From: Humulus lupulus
Lineage: Eukaryota > Streptophyta > Magnoliopsida > Rosales > Cannabaceae
Direction of reading: 5' to 3'
Assembly: GCF_963169125.1 (NCBI RefSeq)
Contig: NC_084794.1
Coordinates: forward strand, 230,589,219 to 230,653,218
DNA: 64,000 nt
The translations under genes were made by a program, and so were the position numbers. Under the pieces are notes generated by a model. It ran no database searches and was not told the DNA's origin. It worked only from the letters and a program-made list of their open reading frames with translations. Of this stretch, positions 45,058 through 58,983 are shown one piece after another. How positions within the stretch are numbered: position 1 is the stretch's first letter; every line of letters starts with the position of its first letter.

Positions 45058-48000
45058 ATACCACTTCTTTTGCATAATCTATTTTATCTTCCTTTCCCTC
45101 TTTAGTATACTTAGGGTCCCAAATTTTCACTGCCTTCACCCCAATATTGATCCTCAACATGAAACAATTAGTGACAGGGGACCCTTCGTCAGGGATAGCG
45201 GGACTAACAACTGCATTTAAATTCATTGACAAGTTACCTAATATTATACTTAAGTATTCCAACTGCATTCATGTTCATCCACTATTCCAAAATTCATAAA
45301 CTAGCCTCTCGGCATGTTTGGAAATTACCACTGTGAAATACCTTCCAGTTCTTAACAAACGCAACCCGATGAATAGGTTATTTGGGTCCAAGATGTTTTG
45401 CTGTGGAAAAATGTTAGATAAAATTACATGTTTATGACAACCAAAGGCACAAAGCTTCATGCATAAAAGTAATATATGCCATTTCTTTATTAGTTTAAGC
45501 TTGAAGTGTGAATGGATTTCCAGATAAGAAGCGCTACCCAATATTGAGCATGTGTCGGTAAAGGAAATCACAAATGAAAGGAAGTGAGTGGAAAGTCTTT
45601 TTCGGTACTTTAGCATGGTAATGAAAAGGAAATCCTGTAAGTGAAGGCCAAGGAGGGCTGCCATAATTGATTCATGCTTTGCCTTATATAAGAAGGATGA
45701 CTATCAAAAGCTTTTTTACCATAAGATGCTTTATTCTCCAAAGTAGCATAAGCTTACTGAGATTTTTGCTGGTATGAACCAAACCAAAGGAGAGGAATCA
45801 TCTTCGTATTTCTTGCACTCCTTGAATGTCATAATCTGCGCATATGCTGAAATTATTTGGAAAAAAATATATATTTATCTTATTATAGAGATTATATTAC
45901 TTTAAATTAAGTCTCCTGAAGAAGCTTATAGCATGTTATAACTCTGGCTGCACCCTTTTCTGAGACTCCATTGACCTCATGCATTCTCGATCAAATATAA
46001 GTTGGTCATAATGGCATACTACATACCTGATTCAAATTAAAAAGAGAAGAAATGCAATCAATTTTACTCACTACTCACTTTGAACATCCATTGCCAGAAA
46101 TCTGATAACTATAACTATATTTTAGAAATTAAATTTTAATTTAAAAGAGTTTGAATTTTAAGAACTTATGAATCTGGAAGTTCAAGGTTGTACATGAACT
46201 CTGCCAATTCAAATATCTGCATTGATATAGAGGAAAATAGATTGAAAGACCCTACAAGGCCTTCACTGGACTCAAGCATCTCATAACCAACGGTGCCCCA
46301 TTTCTTCAGTTCTACCTAATGTTCTTATTGCTCATTATGAACACATGTACTCTCCACAACATGAGTCAAGTCCATGACGGGTGGAATGTCTGCATCCTCA
46401 CTACCTCGACCAACACTTTCTTTCCCAATATCGGCACCCTATTTTGAATGGGCATCCCCTACCACTTTATCAGCAATGATGAGCTTAATCTCCCGCGAAA
46501 TCACAAGGCTAACTGCCTCAAGTAACCCCTCAACTAGTGCCACCAAGGATGCCTTTTGACATTGTAGTTTTGTTAAATTGTCCATGTTTAAACTAGCCTC
46601 CTCAACTGTATTTCCAGGAGCCTGGTTTGGGTCATTTTCATTTAGGACATGTACAACTTTAATATGAAATCAAAGAAAAATTTAAAGCAAATTAATATAC
46701 TACAGTAGTGAAGATGTATAAAAAATGACACGTAGGAGTAGGATAATCACTTTATTGCAATCACTAAAAGTGCCATTGTGACAAACATAGTTCTTCACTC
46801 TTTTGCATGCATTGTCTGTCCAAAATGTAATGGGAGGAACACTCCGGTCGACAGAAAATTTGGGAATATCAATATGGTTAAAGTACAACAACTACTTAAT
46901 AATAATAATAATCAAGTTAGACCACCTGATGATTAATTATTTCACAACAATAAAGCTATTATATTGTAATAATACTATAGATTACCAAAGAATAAAAATT
47001 GTCTCCTAATTACTAGATTATATATATGTATTTTTTATTTTTAAGAATATACTAGGCTGAAACAATTTTTTTTCACCAATGAGTGGCAAGGCTATGTGTG
47101 GGCTAAGGAGAACCAAATCTTGACTAACCCTTTTTATTATTCCTCATATTCTTTAAAAACTATTAAAACTAAACTATACCACTCATAATTTTTTCTAATA
47201 TGTTTCAACTCGACACCACTGTTGTCTTAAAAAAATTAAGACTAAACTATATCACTCATAATTTAGCAATAAGGTTGTGTAGTAATGAGTCTACACCAAG
47301 CTGAAACTATGTGCCTATGGGGGTGTGAATAATTACATAGTTTAATTTTGTGGTAGAACATTTACCTGAAGAAAAATAGTGCATACATTTATATGATGCA
47401 TACGACTAGCTTGATACTTTTCGATGGATTTCATGAGGGCACTATACTCGTGGGCAACCCAGTTGTGATGTCGAATGTTGGTGGGATCGCTAACCGCATT
47501 TATGTAACTAGTACGAATCTCCGGTCCAAAACCAGGGACCAAGATGCTGCCAATGATGACAAGGATGAAGCTGGCCATGAAATATTCATCAGCTTCTTCA
47601 TAATTCACAAGATTTCTCTCCAAAATCGACAATTGGATTCTAATGCTGCCAGCGAAGATCTTAGCCTTCAACTCTATTTTGGGGACCTTCTCTTGAAGGT
47701 CTATCGCCAAATCTCCATCTGGAATGTCCATGACTCGTTGAAAAATCCTAGCCGACATTGGGATTCTCTTGCCATACAACTTTATGAAGTTGCAACCCAC
47801 ATCAACCCTCTGAACCAGCCAATGAACTAGTGGGTGGTACACACTTGGAAAGTTTAAACTTAGATAGGAATTGAATCAAACCTTGACAACCATGGACTTT
47901 TGATCCTCAGACAGGGTATTCACTATCCTAACCACCCATTCGAATGAAGATCAGCTCACAGTGTCATGCGAGTCAACCTCCACACCAAGTTCATCAACCA

Positions 48001-48250
48001 TAGACTTCTCCCTGTCAATATGACCAGAAGGTTGTGCCACATCCTTGTGCTTCTTCTGTTTAGTCTTGCTATCTCAATTCTCCTCTTTCTGCTTCAGAGA
48101 CTTACAAGGGGAAGATTTATCAACAACTTTCTCCTTCTCAGACTTACTGGTATGAGCCAGCATTTAAAGCAGCCCTCCACTTTCCAGCGAGCTCTTTCTG
48201 CATCTGCAAATGAAGACACAAGATTAAATTGAAGCTTGTATGGTAAATAA
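44906..48250 (-). pseudogene. Decayed multi-exon transposon-associated gene (DUF1985/Ulp1-type family)
   Basis: Minus strand. Exon 1 (about 48,215-47,366) is lysine-rich at first (KSEKEKVVDKSS, KQKEE), then SFEWVVRIVNTLSEDQKSM and LVHWLVQRVDVGCNFIKLYG, ARIFQRVMDIPDGD, HHNWVAHEYSALMKSIEKYQ, ending CTIFLQ at a good donor (GTAAAT). Exon 2 (46,894-46,751) reads LYFNHIDIPKFS, PPITFWTDNACKRVKNYV. Exon 3 (about 46,660-46,345) begins HVLNENDPNQAPGNTVEEA. Further coding-like pieces occur at 46,310-46,150 and 45,660-45,060 (VKIWDPKYTKEGK, perhaps a C48-protease-like end). Stops are present in exon 1 (near 47,875, 47,955 and 48,075). This protein type is common in plant genomes next to Mutator-like elements; the assignment is from recall and is tentative. 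Confidence 0.55.
45022..45054. repeat. (TA)n microsatellite
   Basis: Uninterrupted alternating A/T for 33 bases. Confidence 0.95.
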
Positions 48251-49859
48251 CAAAAAAAAAAAATCAAATGAGCTTGATTTTATAAGTAAGTTAACATACC
48301 CCAGCGTGTTGAAGCCTATTTTGCTCTCAAAGTAAGGCCTCCAATTGGGTATTTTCAATCTTCATTTTTTCCAATGTGGCAGACCTACATGTACATAAAA
48401 TTAAGCATGTTAAGTACAAAATAATGCCACTAAAATATGAATAATTAGCAAACATAATGAAATGGAGAATGTTAATGAATAAGCACCATCGATAGAGTAC
48501 TTAACCCTGGACAAAGTAGCATCATTTGAACAGCATTTTAATCCTAAGGCACCCAAAAACTCCTATGATAAATGGAAAACAGAATGAGAATGGGGTGACT
48601 TCAAACACAACATAATTGGCAAAAAAAAACATGATTTTTTTGTGCACATCCTATACCTTAACAATGTCTCATAAAACAAGACAAATAACTTCAAACGCAA
48701 CCAAAAATAAATAAAGCGTATATAAAGACCCAAACACAGACATACATATACATATACGAATATCAAAACAAAAAAATACAATAATCCGGCTAGTTTCTCT
48801 TTGTTAATTAGTTATCTACTTATATAACAAAAGTTTGGTTTCCATTACTCATTCCATTTTTAAAAAATACACACAACTTCATATTAAAAATCATCTTCAT
48901 AACAAAAACTCACAAATAACCATGATGAGATAAAATATATATTGTGTCATAGCTTACATGTTTCGGATTGAAGAAAGAAATATACATGCATAAAAGAAAT
49001 GGGTAACTCCATAACTAATCACAGACAAGGAAAAGAGAAGAACTTAAAAATTTCAAACAACATTAATGAAACTCTTCAAACGCCTACTGTATTACAAAAA
49101 AAAAAAGAAAGTAAAATGGACAAAGTCCATGGCAAAGTAACATGCCCTAACTCAGCATTTATCAACTTGGAAGTCCAATGATGCTCTCGAGCTCTGGTTC
49201 CAGGTACCGAGTGTAAAACTCCTCAAGCCTCCACCAGAGTATATTAAACTGAAAAAAAAAATAAGGAAGATGAAGGTGGAGAAAGGGTTGAGTTCGGAAG
49301 AAATGAGCAGAGTATGGAGAAGATGAACGTTTCGGTTGATTGAGTAAAATAACCGGTTGAGTGTAACCGGTTAAGTTTTTAAAAATAAAAGATTAAAAGC
49401 TTACACACTACCCCTAAAATATAGCCTGTTTCATCGGTAAGTGACTTCGATTTTCTCATTTTACTTCCCTGGCCGTCCAATCAAAATGAAGAGAAGAACG
49501 GTCATGATTGATCTTCTTTTGTGGCAAAATGACCGTTGGATTTAATCAACAGTCCTTATTTGATGATGAGACCCGTTCTGGGCGGAACATCGTTGAAGTC
49601 ATCGTATATATATATATACTGTGTATAAATACAATGCACGTTATATTTGATATTTTTTTTTTTTTTAGAAACGATGTAATATTCAAAAAGTTAATTAGAT
49701 AATAAATAACATAATTATTAAAATGTACAACCTTATTTAAGTAGAAAGTTGTTGTCGTATTACGTGAAGAATTAGTTTGAGGCACATTTTTAAATAATGA
49801 TTGTTTCAATAACATAATATATTAAACCTATAATTAGTTAAATGAAATAATTGAACTAA
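48251..49859. other. Intergenic, no gene supported
   Basis: AT-rich, with a few poly-A/T runs. Two aaccggtt palindromes flank a short spacer near 49,350-49,372. Listed small frames lack domains or plausible splice structure. Confidence 0.6.
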
Positions 49860-50054
49860 ACAAATTGGGCAAGAAGAATTTCGACGAAGTCAGTTAACAA
49901 TACAGTCGACATGAAACAAATGTAAACATTGTGCCATATGTGCATGGCTTGTTCTCACTTCAAATTCCTCCAAACACACAGGACAACTTTGCCCTATCTG
50001 TTCATCACTTTCTCCAACTATGAAAGTAATAAAAATCAAATCCACAATCTCCAT
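49859..50054 (-). pseudogene. RING-H2 finger fragment with in-frame stop
   Basis: Minus strand from the ATG at 50054: a short lead ending in GESDEQIGQ, then CPVCLEEFEV, CLHLFHVDC and CPIC. All eight zinc ligands of a C3H2C3 RING-H2 finger are present with normal spacing. The conserved tryptophan before LRRNSSCPIC is replaced by TGA (49890-49892). Typical RING-H2 proteins are E3 ubiquitin ligases with an N-terminal membrane or variable part, which is not seen here; an upstream stop is near 50,073. It is probably a gene fragment or pseudogene. No neighbouring gene appears linked. Confidence 0.75.
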
Positions 50055-50159
50055 ATTATTCCAATATGGAAATCAATCATCAACTGTCATGTATGTCTCA
50101 TCGTCTCAAAGTTCTATCTATTTTTAAATATTCTTTTTTAAATAGTCACGAGACTCTGG

Positions 50160-53100
50160 TTAATAGCCAAAACATAAAAGTTAGAGTGTGTTTGATAATA
50201 ATTAATGATATTAGTAATTTTTAAAAATATTTCTAAGTTACAAACTTTAAAAAGTACAATTAACAATTATTTAATTTAAACTGGTTGTTTGGATGATATT
50301 AAACCTATGGGTTATTCATTTTTTATTTTGTTTTCAATTTTGGTAAAGGATAACAATTATTAAATATTTTTGAAGTGTAGTTGAGATAATTATAAATAAT
50401 TTAATTTCAAATATAATCAATAGTCAATTGGTTTAATTAAATTTTATGAATATCTAATTTTGACTAAATATAATTTAATTAAGTAATAGAATTTTAATTA
50501 TTAAAAAATAACGTAAATTTTAATAATATTAAAAAATTTGATTAACCTATGGAGATTTTAATTTATGTTATGTAATTTTTTTTTAAACTTTTCTTAAATT
50601 CCTAAAATTATTCTCTCTATCTTTCCTATTATTTTTCTATCTCTCTAATTAGCTTCTGAAGAGGCCACATTGCTTTCAATTTTATTTTTTTAAATATAGT
50701 TCATGATACAAGCCCAAGAGACAACTCTAAGGAAACCTAATTCCCTCTGTAGACCAAATTGACTCACCTCTCCACAGCCGCTTCTTCTACTTCACCCTTT
50801 CCTTCTACCATGTCGTCTCTCCAACTCTGCCACTCCCTCTATCTCCCCAACTCTCTCGCTGTCATTGTTTCCTTATCTCTTCCACTCTTTCTGTCACCTA
50901 TTAGAGGAAAACAATTCTTGCAGGCCTAATTATTTATTTCTGGGTTGTTTTTTAGGGCTAATGGTGGAGCTTAATGTACTGTATTATTTTGGTCGAGGGT
51001 TTTGGTGGCTGGGTCTTCTAATGGAGGCATGTAATGGGGTCGCATGGTATTCTACATTGATCTTAAAGAGGGTGTACCCATACCGCATTGGTGTGTGTAG
51101 AGGATAAGTTTCTATTGTTATTTTCTCTTTTCATATTAATTCCCTTATCTTTTTCTTATTTGAAGTAGATATTTGTTGGATTCTATCAAACACTTTTATC
51201 TAGGGGGCCATCACTAACTTGGAAAAAAAAATTAATGAGCACTTATCGGCTATCAATGAACAAAAAATCAAAATACAGAGTGCTTGGAGTAGCCTTATAC
51301 TTTTTAAATTATTTTATCTATCGAACTAATATTAATATGCTTTTAGTATATTAAAAAAAATCACTATAACCTTTTGATTGTTCCTTCAAACTTTTAGAAA
51401 AGAAATCAATGCATTTCTTCAACACCATTGAGGAGAGAAAAATAGTTCAATGCATGAGTATTATATTTTCTTAATTGATGATTGTACTTTTGTAAGAAAA
51501 TAATTTTTTTTTTCAATTTATGTCATTCTAATTTTTACCTTTTACATAAGAGAATTTGATTTGAGATTGTAAGAACTTCTGTTTGAAGTTGAGGATTTTC
51601 TTATTTTAGGATTTATAATTTGATGAGTTGGTTTTCTCAGTATTTGTATTATGTACATGAATACCAATGGTTGTATCTTTCTGAAGTATCGCATCTTCTT
51701 TCCACTTTTTGTTCTACAAATGTTAAATCCCTTGATTCAAATTGATTTTCTTTGTGTGGTTTTAAATTTTATTAAATTTAAACTTGTTGTTTGGATGATT
51801 CTGAACCTATGGGTTATTCATTTCTGAGATTCTTTTTTTGTTTTTGGTAAAGGATAAGTGCACTTTTTTCTTTCATTGTTTCTTCTATATTTCTGAAGTG
51901 TAGTTGAGATGTAACTTTTACCTTTGAATTTAGTTTTCTGTGTTTATGTAAATAAGAATTAGTTTTCTTCTCTCTGTTTGTTTGAACTAATGTAGTTTTT
52001 TTTTCTTCAGTTTTTGCAGGATTACTAATTTGAAACTTGCATGTGTACTGATCTAATTTTACTATGCTATTACTATATGAAAAGAAATATCACTAACATT
52101 TTTAATGTTTCTGTTAATGTTTCATGGATGAAATCAAACTGTATTACTTCAACAATTTCTGCAAATGAAATAAACCTCAGATTTGTTTCAGGAGGATGAA
52201 ACCATTCTAGAGTTAAAATTACAGTGTATTAATTCAACACATTTTTGTAGGTGTAATTGATATGAGAGTATGTTTCAGGAGTGTTTTTTATTATTTGAAA
52301 GTTTATAATGATGAGAGAGGAGGTTTGATGCGATAATGTTTATGTATTTGTAATGTGTTACTTTATGCAAAAGGTTGTGTACTGAAAGGATGTGTACTTC
52401 TGAAGTGTTGTATTGTTTAATTTTTTTTAAGATTAATCATTTGAATGTGTGAAGAATCAATTATTGTATTTTTTGGATATAGAAGAAATTATTCAGTTTG
52501 GATGACTTATTTACCTTACTGTTAAACTATAACTTTTTTTAAGCATATTTTAAAGTCATACGAAATTCTGTTAACACACAAATCTCTGTTAAAAGCACAC
52601 AAAATTATGTTTGATAGTCATTTATAAAAATAGGTAAGATATATGATTGAGAGTGAAAGAAGAGAAGATTGAGTTGGAGGCGTACTACATGGCTTTATAA
52701 AAAAAACGGCAGAAATGAGCTTAAATGATATTTCTTGGCCGTAACAGCAAACCCTTTCTCTTCTTTATTCACTAACCCTCTCTCTCTCTCAAATTAAAAA
52801 TTATAAACTAAATTTATCTAAAATTAGATAATTCTAATACTAATATATATATGTTTATTTTTAACAAATAATATATATTTAACAATAATAATCATAAAAC
52901 TAATTTAAAATCACCAAATTATTTTAATTTATTAGTTAAACATAAATTAAAGCATCAAAATTAGAGTGAATTCAATTACCAATAAATCATCATCAAACCA
53001 ACATAAAAAAAAAATTCAAACTAATTTTCTTTGCCAATATTAACAAAAAGGATGAAAAATATAAGTATAATTTCATTGGTATTGCAAATATATTGACAAT

Positions 53101-53180
53101 ATAAATTTCTACAGTATCATATTTAGTTAGCATCAACGGACATTTAATAGGACGATTGTTTCAACTCAAAAAATGCAAGA
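50160..53180. other. Intergenic, AT-rich, no gene supported
   Basis: A ~125-base direct repeat occurs at about 50,277-50,400 and 51,778-51,915 (ttgttTggatgat..t.aacctatgggttattcatt and ggtaaaggata, gaagtgtagttgagat). Between the two lies a pyrimidine-rich piece (50,750-50,900) resembling a 5' UTR, with short frames (50,865-51,107) that match nothing recognised. Confidence 0.5.
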
Positions 53181-53300
53181 AATAACTAATGATTAATTTT
53201 TTTTCCTTTAAATTCTACAAAAATGTTATAATCTATGTTACAATGAAATAAAAGAATTAACGAACTGACCCAAAAGAACTCATCACTATCATCATTATTA

Positions 53301-56300
53301 TTATTGATGTAGCTGCTTTGTCCAGTCGAATGGCTCCCAATCACGGGAAAATTTCTGAACAGCTTGCATTTGTTCAGACACTGACTCAGACCTCTGGCGC
53401 CGACGACGATACATATCTTCCTCAGGCAGCTCAAGAATTCCTCTCATGACATTCAAACCAAAGCCACTCCTGAACTGTTCTTCGTCGTCAATTTGATGGA
53501 GAAATCCTCTCTTCAGACCAAATTCAACATGAAAGTATGGGATGTTCTTGGGGATTTTACCGCGTAATCCTTTTGACTCGGTGTCAACATTCTTGGCAAC
53601 AGCCCAGTCATCTTCAGCATCACGTATTTCCTGATATGAAAAAAATATCGATATTGATAGAAATATTAATACTATGAGTTTATAGAAATATTAAATTCAA
53701 ATTATAATAGTAATGAATGGAGAGTCACTTGAATGGTTTGACAGGCAAGGAATTTTACTCCAAAACATTTGACAGGGCAAAAATTAAAAACTATCAAATG
53801 AAACTTTCTATAAAGAACTCTTCATCAATGCCAATGCGGATCTATCAGCTTTAACAACAAGCACAAAGCATTGAATCTAAAAGGCTGACTAACCTTTTTA
53901 AAATAGTTAACAGGGTCTTCATCGGTTTCTCGAGGCACAGGAATACATTCAACCAAACAATGGCGGCGTTGTTGAGGCAAATCAACCACTGTTTCAAGAA
54001 ACACAACATCCTTCTCTTTCTCTGCAAACATCATGATGAGACATTTCTTGAAGTTTCGAATTTCTTCCCAAACATCATCATCCACACTGACTGTAGACGG
54101 TACATGCTGTTGGAAAAAAAATCACCATGAGAGACTTCTCTAGTAAAAGTCAATTGCTACATTGATAAAATACTATCCAAAAAAGTTACGCAAAGACTGG
54201 GCTCACCTGCATGGTTAATATGCAACAATGGCCAGGCACCAATGGCTCTTGTTGTGGTAACATCAAATACGTGTAATTTCCTATTGCCACGACAAGATGT
54301 TTGGGCCTTCTGGGATTCTCCAAACAGAAAATGCAGCGCTCTTGCTGGTTTAAGGAGAAACGATTAACCATCATATTCTTCTGGGTGGCCTGATCATCAC
54401 CTCCCCACTTCTTCTGTGACTTCTTTCTTGGACTATCATCAAAGTCATACTCATCATCTGCCCGACCGGACATACTGTATTGTTTGTTCTGCATAATCTT
54501 TTGAGCTAGATGCATATCAGCATCATCCTCATTCTTCTTCCGTCTAAGAGACATATCCTGGATAACAGAACTAGATAAAAAGGAATACCTAATTAGATTT
54601 GTCACTCATAATGTAAAAATTACAGCAGAACCGTACAAGTTGGCTAAAATTTGACATCAATTATAATTACTTTTTAGCTATTAACAAAATTCTTCAAGAA
54701 AAAGAGCAAACACACAATATATGGAATGAAAAAGAACCGTACAAGGAGAAAAAGAACAATCAGAAAATGCAAACTTACCAGCTTGAGCTTTCCTCCCTCC
54801 GCGGCTTATTGAGAGTATCATCACCATCCTGCTTAGCCTTGATACTCCCAACTTCTTTCTATGGAATGAAAAAAGAAAACCGTTATACCCCAGTAAGGAT
54901 CCTTAAATCAAATAGCAAAGATAATAAGCAAAACCATAAACAAATTGAAGATTGAAGATTGAAGGAAATTGAAGATAGGAAAATCTGAGAATAGATGTCT
55001 AAATGAATCGATGGATAAGAACAAACTAGAACAAGAGGTATTCAATAGACCTCAACTCTTTAAAAGAGCCAAAACTAAATTACAATAAAATTCTCATGGT
55101 GCTCCCATTCTTTCTACTCTATTCCATCTCATTAACTACCATAATTCCCTCTGCAGGTGTCTATCAAATACTTGGGATGATTCTTTGCCTGATCATTCTT
55201 TTTTCTTTTTCCTTTTTTCTAATAAGTCTTCGCCTTGTCATTCTAAATATGAAATTTGCATAGTAGTGCATGCATAACACATATATGAGAAATAATTAAA
55301 TAGAAAAGGTTAAACATAAAAAGCAAAGTGTGCCCAACCATAAGTTTCTCAGCTTCTTCATGCTTTCCTTTCATGCGAAGTTGTAATGCCTTGGCTGCCA
55401 GCTGATTTGCACTTAATGATTCCTTGACTATAGAGCTTGTCTCAGTTTTCAAATTTACATTTTCTCTAACAGTACTACTACTAGAATTATTACTCTGCTT
55501 TTGAAGAACTCCACGCAGAAAGCTTCCATCATCTGCAAACTTATTCATGCTAGATATTGTATCAGAAATAAGGCCAGCATCCTGGGTAGAGACATTTTGA
55601 TTTCTTTGCTTTCTCCATGATAAAGAATCCTGAACTTTGGGCTCCCTCATTCGTGGTCGCTTGACAGATACATCTTTCAGGTAGTCTCGATTTGTCTTCT
55701 GATTTGAAAAAATAAAAAATAAGCAAGATTGCTAATGGAGAAGTAGGAAGTCAAAAACTGAAAACAAAGTTTGATATCTAACTTTTAGTGCATTTTTCAG
55801 CAGGAAAAAAATGTTTTTTTTTTTTGACACATTTATGGGGAACCCCCACTAATCTCCCCACTAATCACTTACACACTCAAGTTCCGAAAGAATTGAAACA
55901 TCATAGTAACTCGCTCAAACAACTGAAGCTTCCATATTCAATTTACATTTATGCAAAAGCCAATAAATAAATAATTGTAGAGGAAGCTAATGTATTAGAT
56001 TGTTTCCAAAATACCAATTCAATATCCTTCTCATGCCGATTTTCTGACTCTGTGTTACTTTCATCAGCATGCCCTCTTTGTCTACTTTTTATGGCATGCA
56101 GATGTGCACGAGATGGGGCAGCTCTATTAGAAGCTACAGATACAGCCAGTTGACCAAGAGAGCCCCAACGTTCTTCAACAACCTGTACAATTCACAGACG
56201 CTTAAATTAAATAACAAAAGTAGGTTAGTCACACTAGTAAATGGTAAAGATCTATAGATAAGGTATCATACCTCATCAACCTTTCGTCCATCTCGTGCTG

Positions 56301-57691
56301 CTTGCTCTCGAGCACGCTTCAATGCTTTAAGTCTCCAACTTGCACCTCCATCTCCAACAAGAGATGAAGATAAAAGTTTGGGGTCGCCAGCTTTAGGTTC
56401 AACATTTTCTTCTGGATAACCAGATCCATCATCCTTAAAATATGGATTCAATTCTCTGGGATTGACTGTCCTTTTCTGGGTTTGAAGAAAACTAATGCAT
56501 TAATACTAAAAGAAAAGGCAGCACTGAAAGTGTAAATGTTCCATAAAGTTAGATACAAACAAATACTGTGTCCTAATCTGTCAAAAAAAAAACAATTTGC
56601 AAGAATTAAATTAAAGCTAACAAGACAAAGAATGATTATATCCCCTATGGTAGTTTTAAGTTTTAAAATTGTAAATTACATGGTATGTTGGTTATCAAAT
56701 TTAACTGCATCAAGCAAAATATAAACAACAAACATTTTAGAACATTCACATTTGACTTCAGAGCACAACAAACATATATTGTTTCACTCTAATTTAGAGA
56801 AAGGTATGAGTGGGATCGCAAACATGAACCAACAAATTGCATATTCCATAACAAACAACAAACAGCCCACTAATATCATAAAATATTACAACTATTAAGG
56901 GAAAAGATTCCAATATAGCTTTATAATATTAGATTGTGATCATACCTCCTCAGTCTTATCATCCACAACTGGCTCATTCTCAATGGCTTCTTCATGTCTT
57001 CTATCGGTTTTTTCTTCTGGTCTAAGCATCCACTCTAACCCAATTTCCTTCCTTGCAATATCAGCTCCTCTACTGTCATCTATACAAAACCGAATACAGT
57101 AAATCATACTCCACTTGAGTCTACATGTTAATATCAGCACATATCATACTCAGATCATAAATCATACCAGACATGTCCTGTTCTGCAATGTCCCGTTGAC
57201 TTCCTTTCTTATCCGCTTTCCTTCTATGTTCCTTACTTCCTTCTTTACTACTTCTTGATTTCCTCTTCGATTTTTCAGTAGCCTCATCCCCAGAGCTATC
57301 ATCATAACTTTTTTTACCCTTTCTCCTACTACGCCCTCTCTTATCATCTTCAGATGAACTTTCTGAAGAATACAATGAAGGCGAATGCTCATCAGATGAG
57401 TACCACTTCTTCTTTCGAGAAGTTTTCTTTACTTTCTCAAGATCTTCATCCGAACTACTATACCTCGAACTCCTTTTTTTTCTCCTATGCTTCTCCTTAC
57501 GACTCGATTTCTTCCTTTCTTTCTTCAAATTATCTGAGCTATCATCCTATGTGTGAAAATTTCTCATTAGTGTATTAAGCATTTTAACAAACAAAACCAA
57601 TAGCTCAAAAGAAAAAGAACAAGAATCTATGCGCACTAGTTCATACCTTTGCAATCTGATCACGGGGTATGAATTTCACTCCTCCTAGCAT
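53301..57691 (-). CDS. CWF19L2: CWF19-like splicing factor (CwfJ family), 10 coding exons
   Basis: Minus-strand exons: 57691-57647, 57546-57168, 57079-56946, 56475-56272, 56182-56015, 55698-55339, 54858-54779, 54570-54207, 54106-53894, 53630-53301. All introns are GT-AG. The phases join without error to 2277 bases, 758 residues plus TAA. Residues 1-15 are MLGGVKFIPRDQIAK. About 16-140 is a Lys/Arg/Ser-rich region (SRKEKHRRKKRSSRYSSS). Coiled, charged segments follow. CwfJ_C_1 (HIT-like; RCIFCLENPRRPKHLVV, PLVPGHCCILTMQH) spans about 530-650, and CwfJ_C_2 (IPYFHVEFGLKRGFLHQI to WEPFDWTKQLHQ) about 655-755. The family acts in the nucleus with late, intron-lariat spliceosomes and lariat turnover. 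Length fits plant members. No stop or frame defect: the only clearly intact gene here. The symbol follows the human relative. Confidence 0.95.
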
Positions 57692-57708
57692 AGTTCCAAA
57701 TTCCCACA
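57692..57708 (-). other. CWF19L2: 5' UTR part in first coding exon of the CWF19-like gene
   Basis: A TTTTTAG acceptor at 57,709-57,715 precedes TGTGGGAATTTGGAACT and then the ATG. This suggests an upstream non-coding exon. Confidence 0.65.
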
Positions 57709-58983
57709 CTAAAAATACAAACTGGGGTTAGCATAAAACACTTATAACACCCTGCAAGATATTCTAGTAAAGATGAGATCATCAGCTTCTTTCCTCTTCA
57801 TCTTGGCAGCTACAATGGTGTTGGTGTCTACCCATACCCATGAACCCACCAATACTCAAATCAAATCAAATCCCTAAAATAGTAATGAGTGAGTGGGTTG
57901 AAAAGGACCCAGTTCCTCATTAGCAAAGGCAAAGCCAATGGAATCAAACACGCATAGAAGAGCAAAGCAAAGCAATGATCATTAATTAGATAATATAGGA
58001 AAAGAAGAAAAGAAAAAGATGAAAATGTTTCGGGACACTATCCTCGAAATTATCCCTAACTCAATCCTTTAAATTTTTTATTTAATAAATGGCTATGTAA
58101 CATGAATTCTTGCGTTTAACGGAAGTTCTTAAAAAAAAGGTTAACTCTAATTGAACCTATTAGTGAATAGGTTTTAATGCTAACAGGGTAACTTTTCACA
58201 TAATAAATTTTATTAAAAAATGGAAACAGTTGCATCTTCTCAAAGAACACATTGGCATATCGAAGAGTTCCATCTTTCAGAAAAGATTAATCTAAATAAG
58301 ACCAGACATTGTAACAACTCTAATCTAAGAAGACATAACCCTTGGTATTAAGGAACTCAGTACATACAAATACTAAGAAATCGTTCCATCATTCTCATGC
58401 ATACTCCTCATCTTTCAACAGATTCATCCAAATGTGAAAATAAGAAACTCCAACGCTCAAAGCGAAATTGGTTAGAATCTGAGATTAATTTCAGTTGAAC
58501 TCATGAATTCAAAAAATTTAACCCTCTTCTCTAACATTTCTCTCAGGATTGTTGCTCCAATACCTCTCCTCTGTGAAGAATTTAAGGAACACCACAAAGG
58601 TTTGTTTTTACTATGATTAAACCATATAACTTGTATGCTTTATTTTAAATTTATATACAGTATCTACATGTTTAGCAACTCCTTAATTTGATTCCCAAAC
58701 CAAACCCAGATGCCATTTTGTGGCAGTGTATTAAGTAATGTAATATTAACACGTAGAGATGACAATAAAAATGGCATATCAAGTACTTGAAAATTAATTC
58801 CGTAGAAAGTGTTTAAGAGAATAATAAATCAGAATGGTCTTCAAACCTTTAAAAAAGGAAGGAGAGCTTCCATTTTAAACTCCACCGATCACATACAAAT
58901 CAAGACTTTACACAAACACACAGATATATATATGTACAAACATATATATTAACAGATTTAAACTTCAAACCCTAAAGTCATAC
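57709..58983 (-). other. Probable first intron of the CWF19-like gene
   Basis: GTATGA at its 5' end and TTTTTAG at its 3' end. AT-rich, no other gene seen. It is consistent with the long leader introns of plant housekeeping genes. Confidence 0.55.

Noticed and set aside
45275..45664. Minus-strand 129-codon frame as a separate gene
   Set aside because: No recognisable domain by itself; considered part of the decayed unit at 44,906-48,250 or non-coding.
47393..47830. Plus-strand 145-codon frame
   Set aside because: Shadow of the minus-strand exon, which has recognisable family sequence and a good splice donor.
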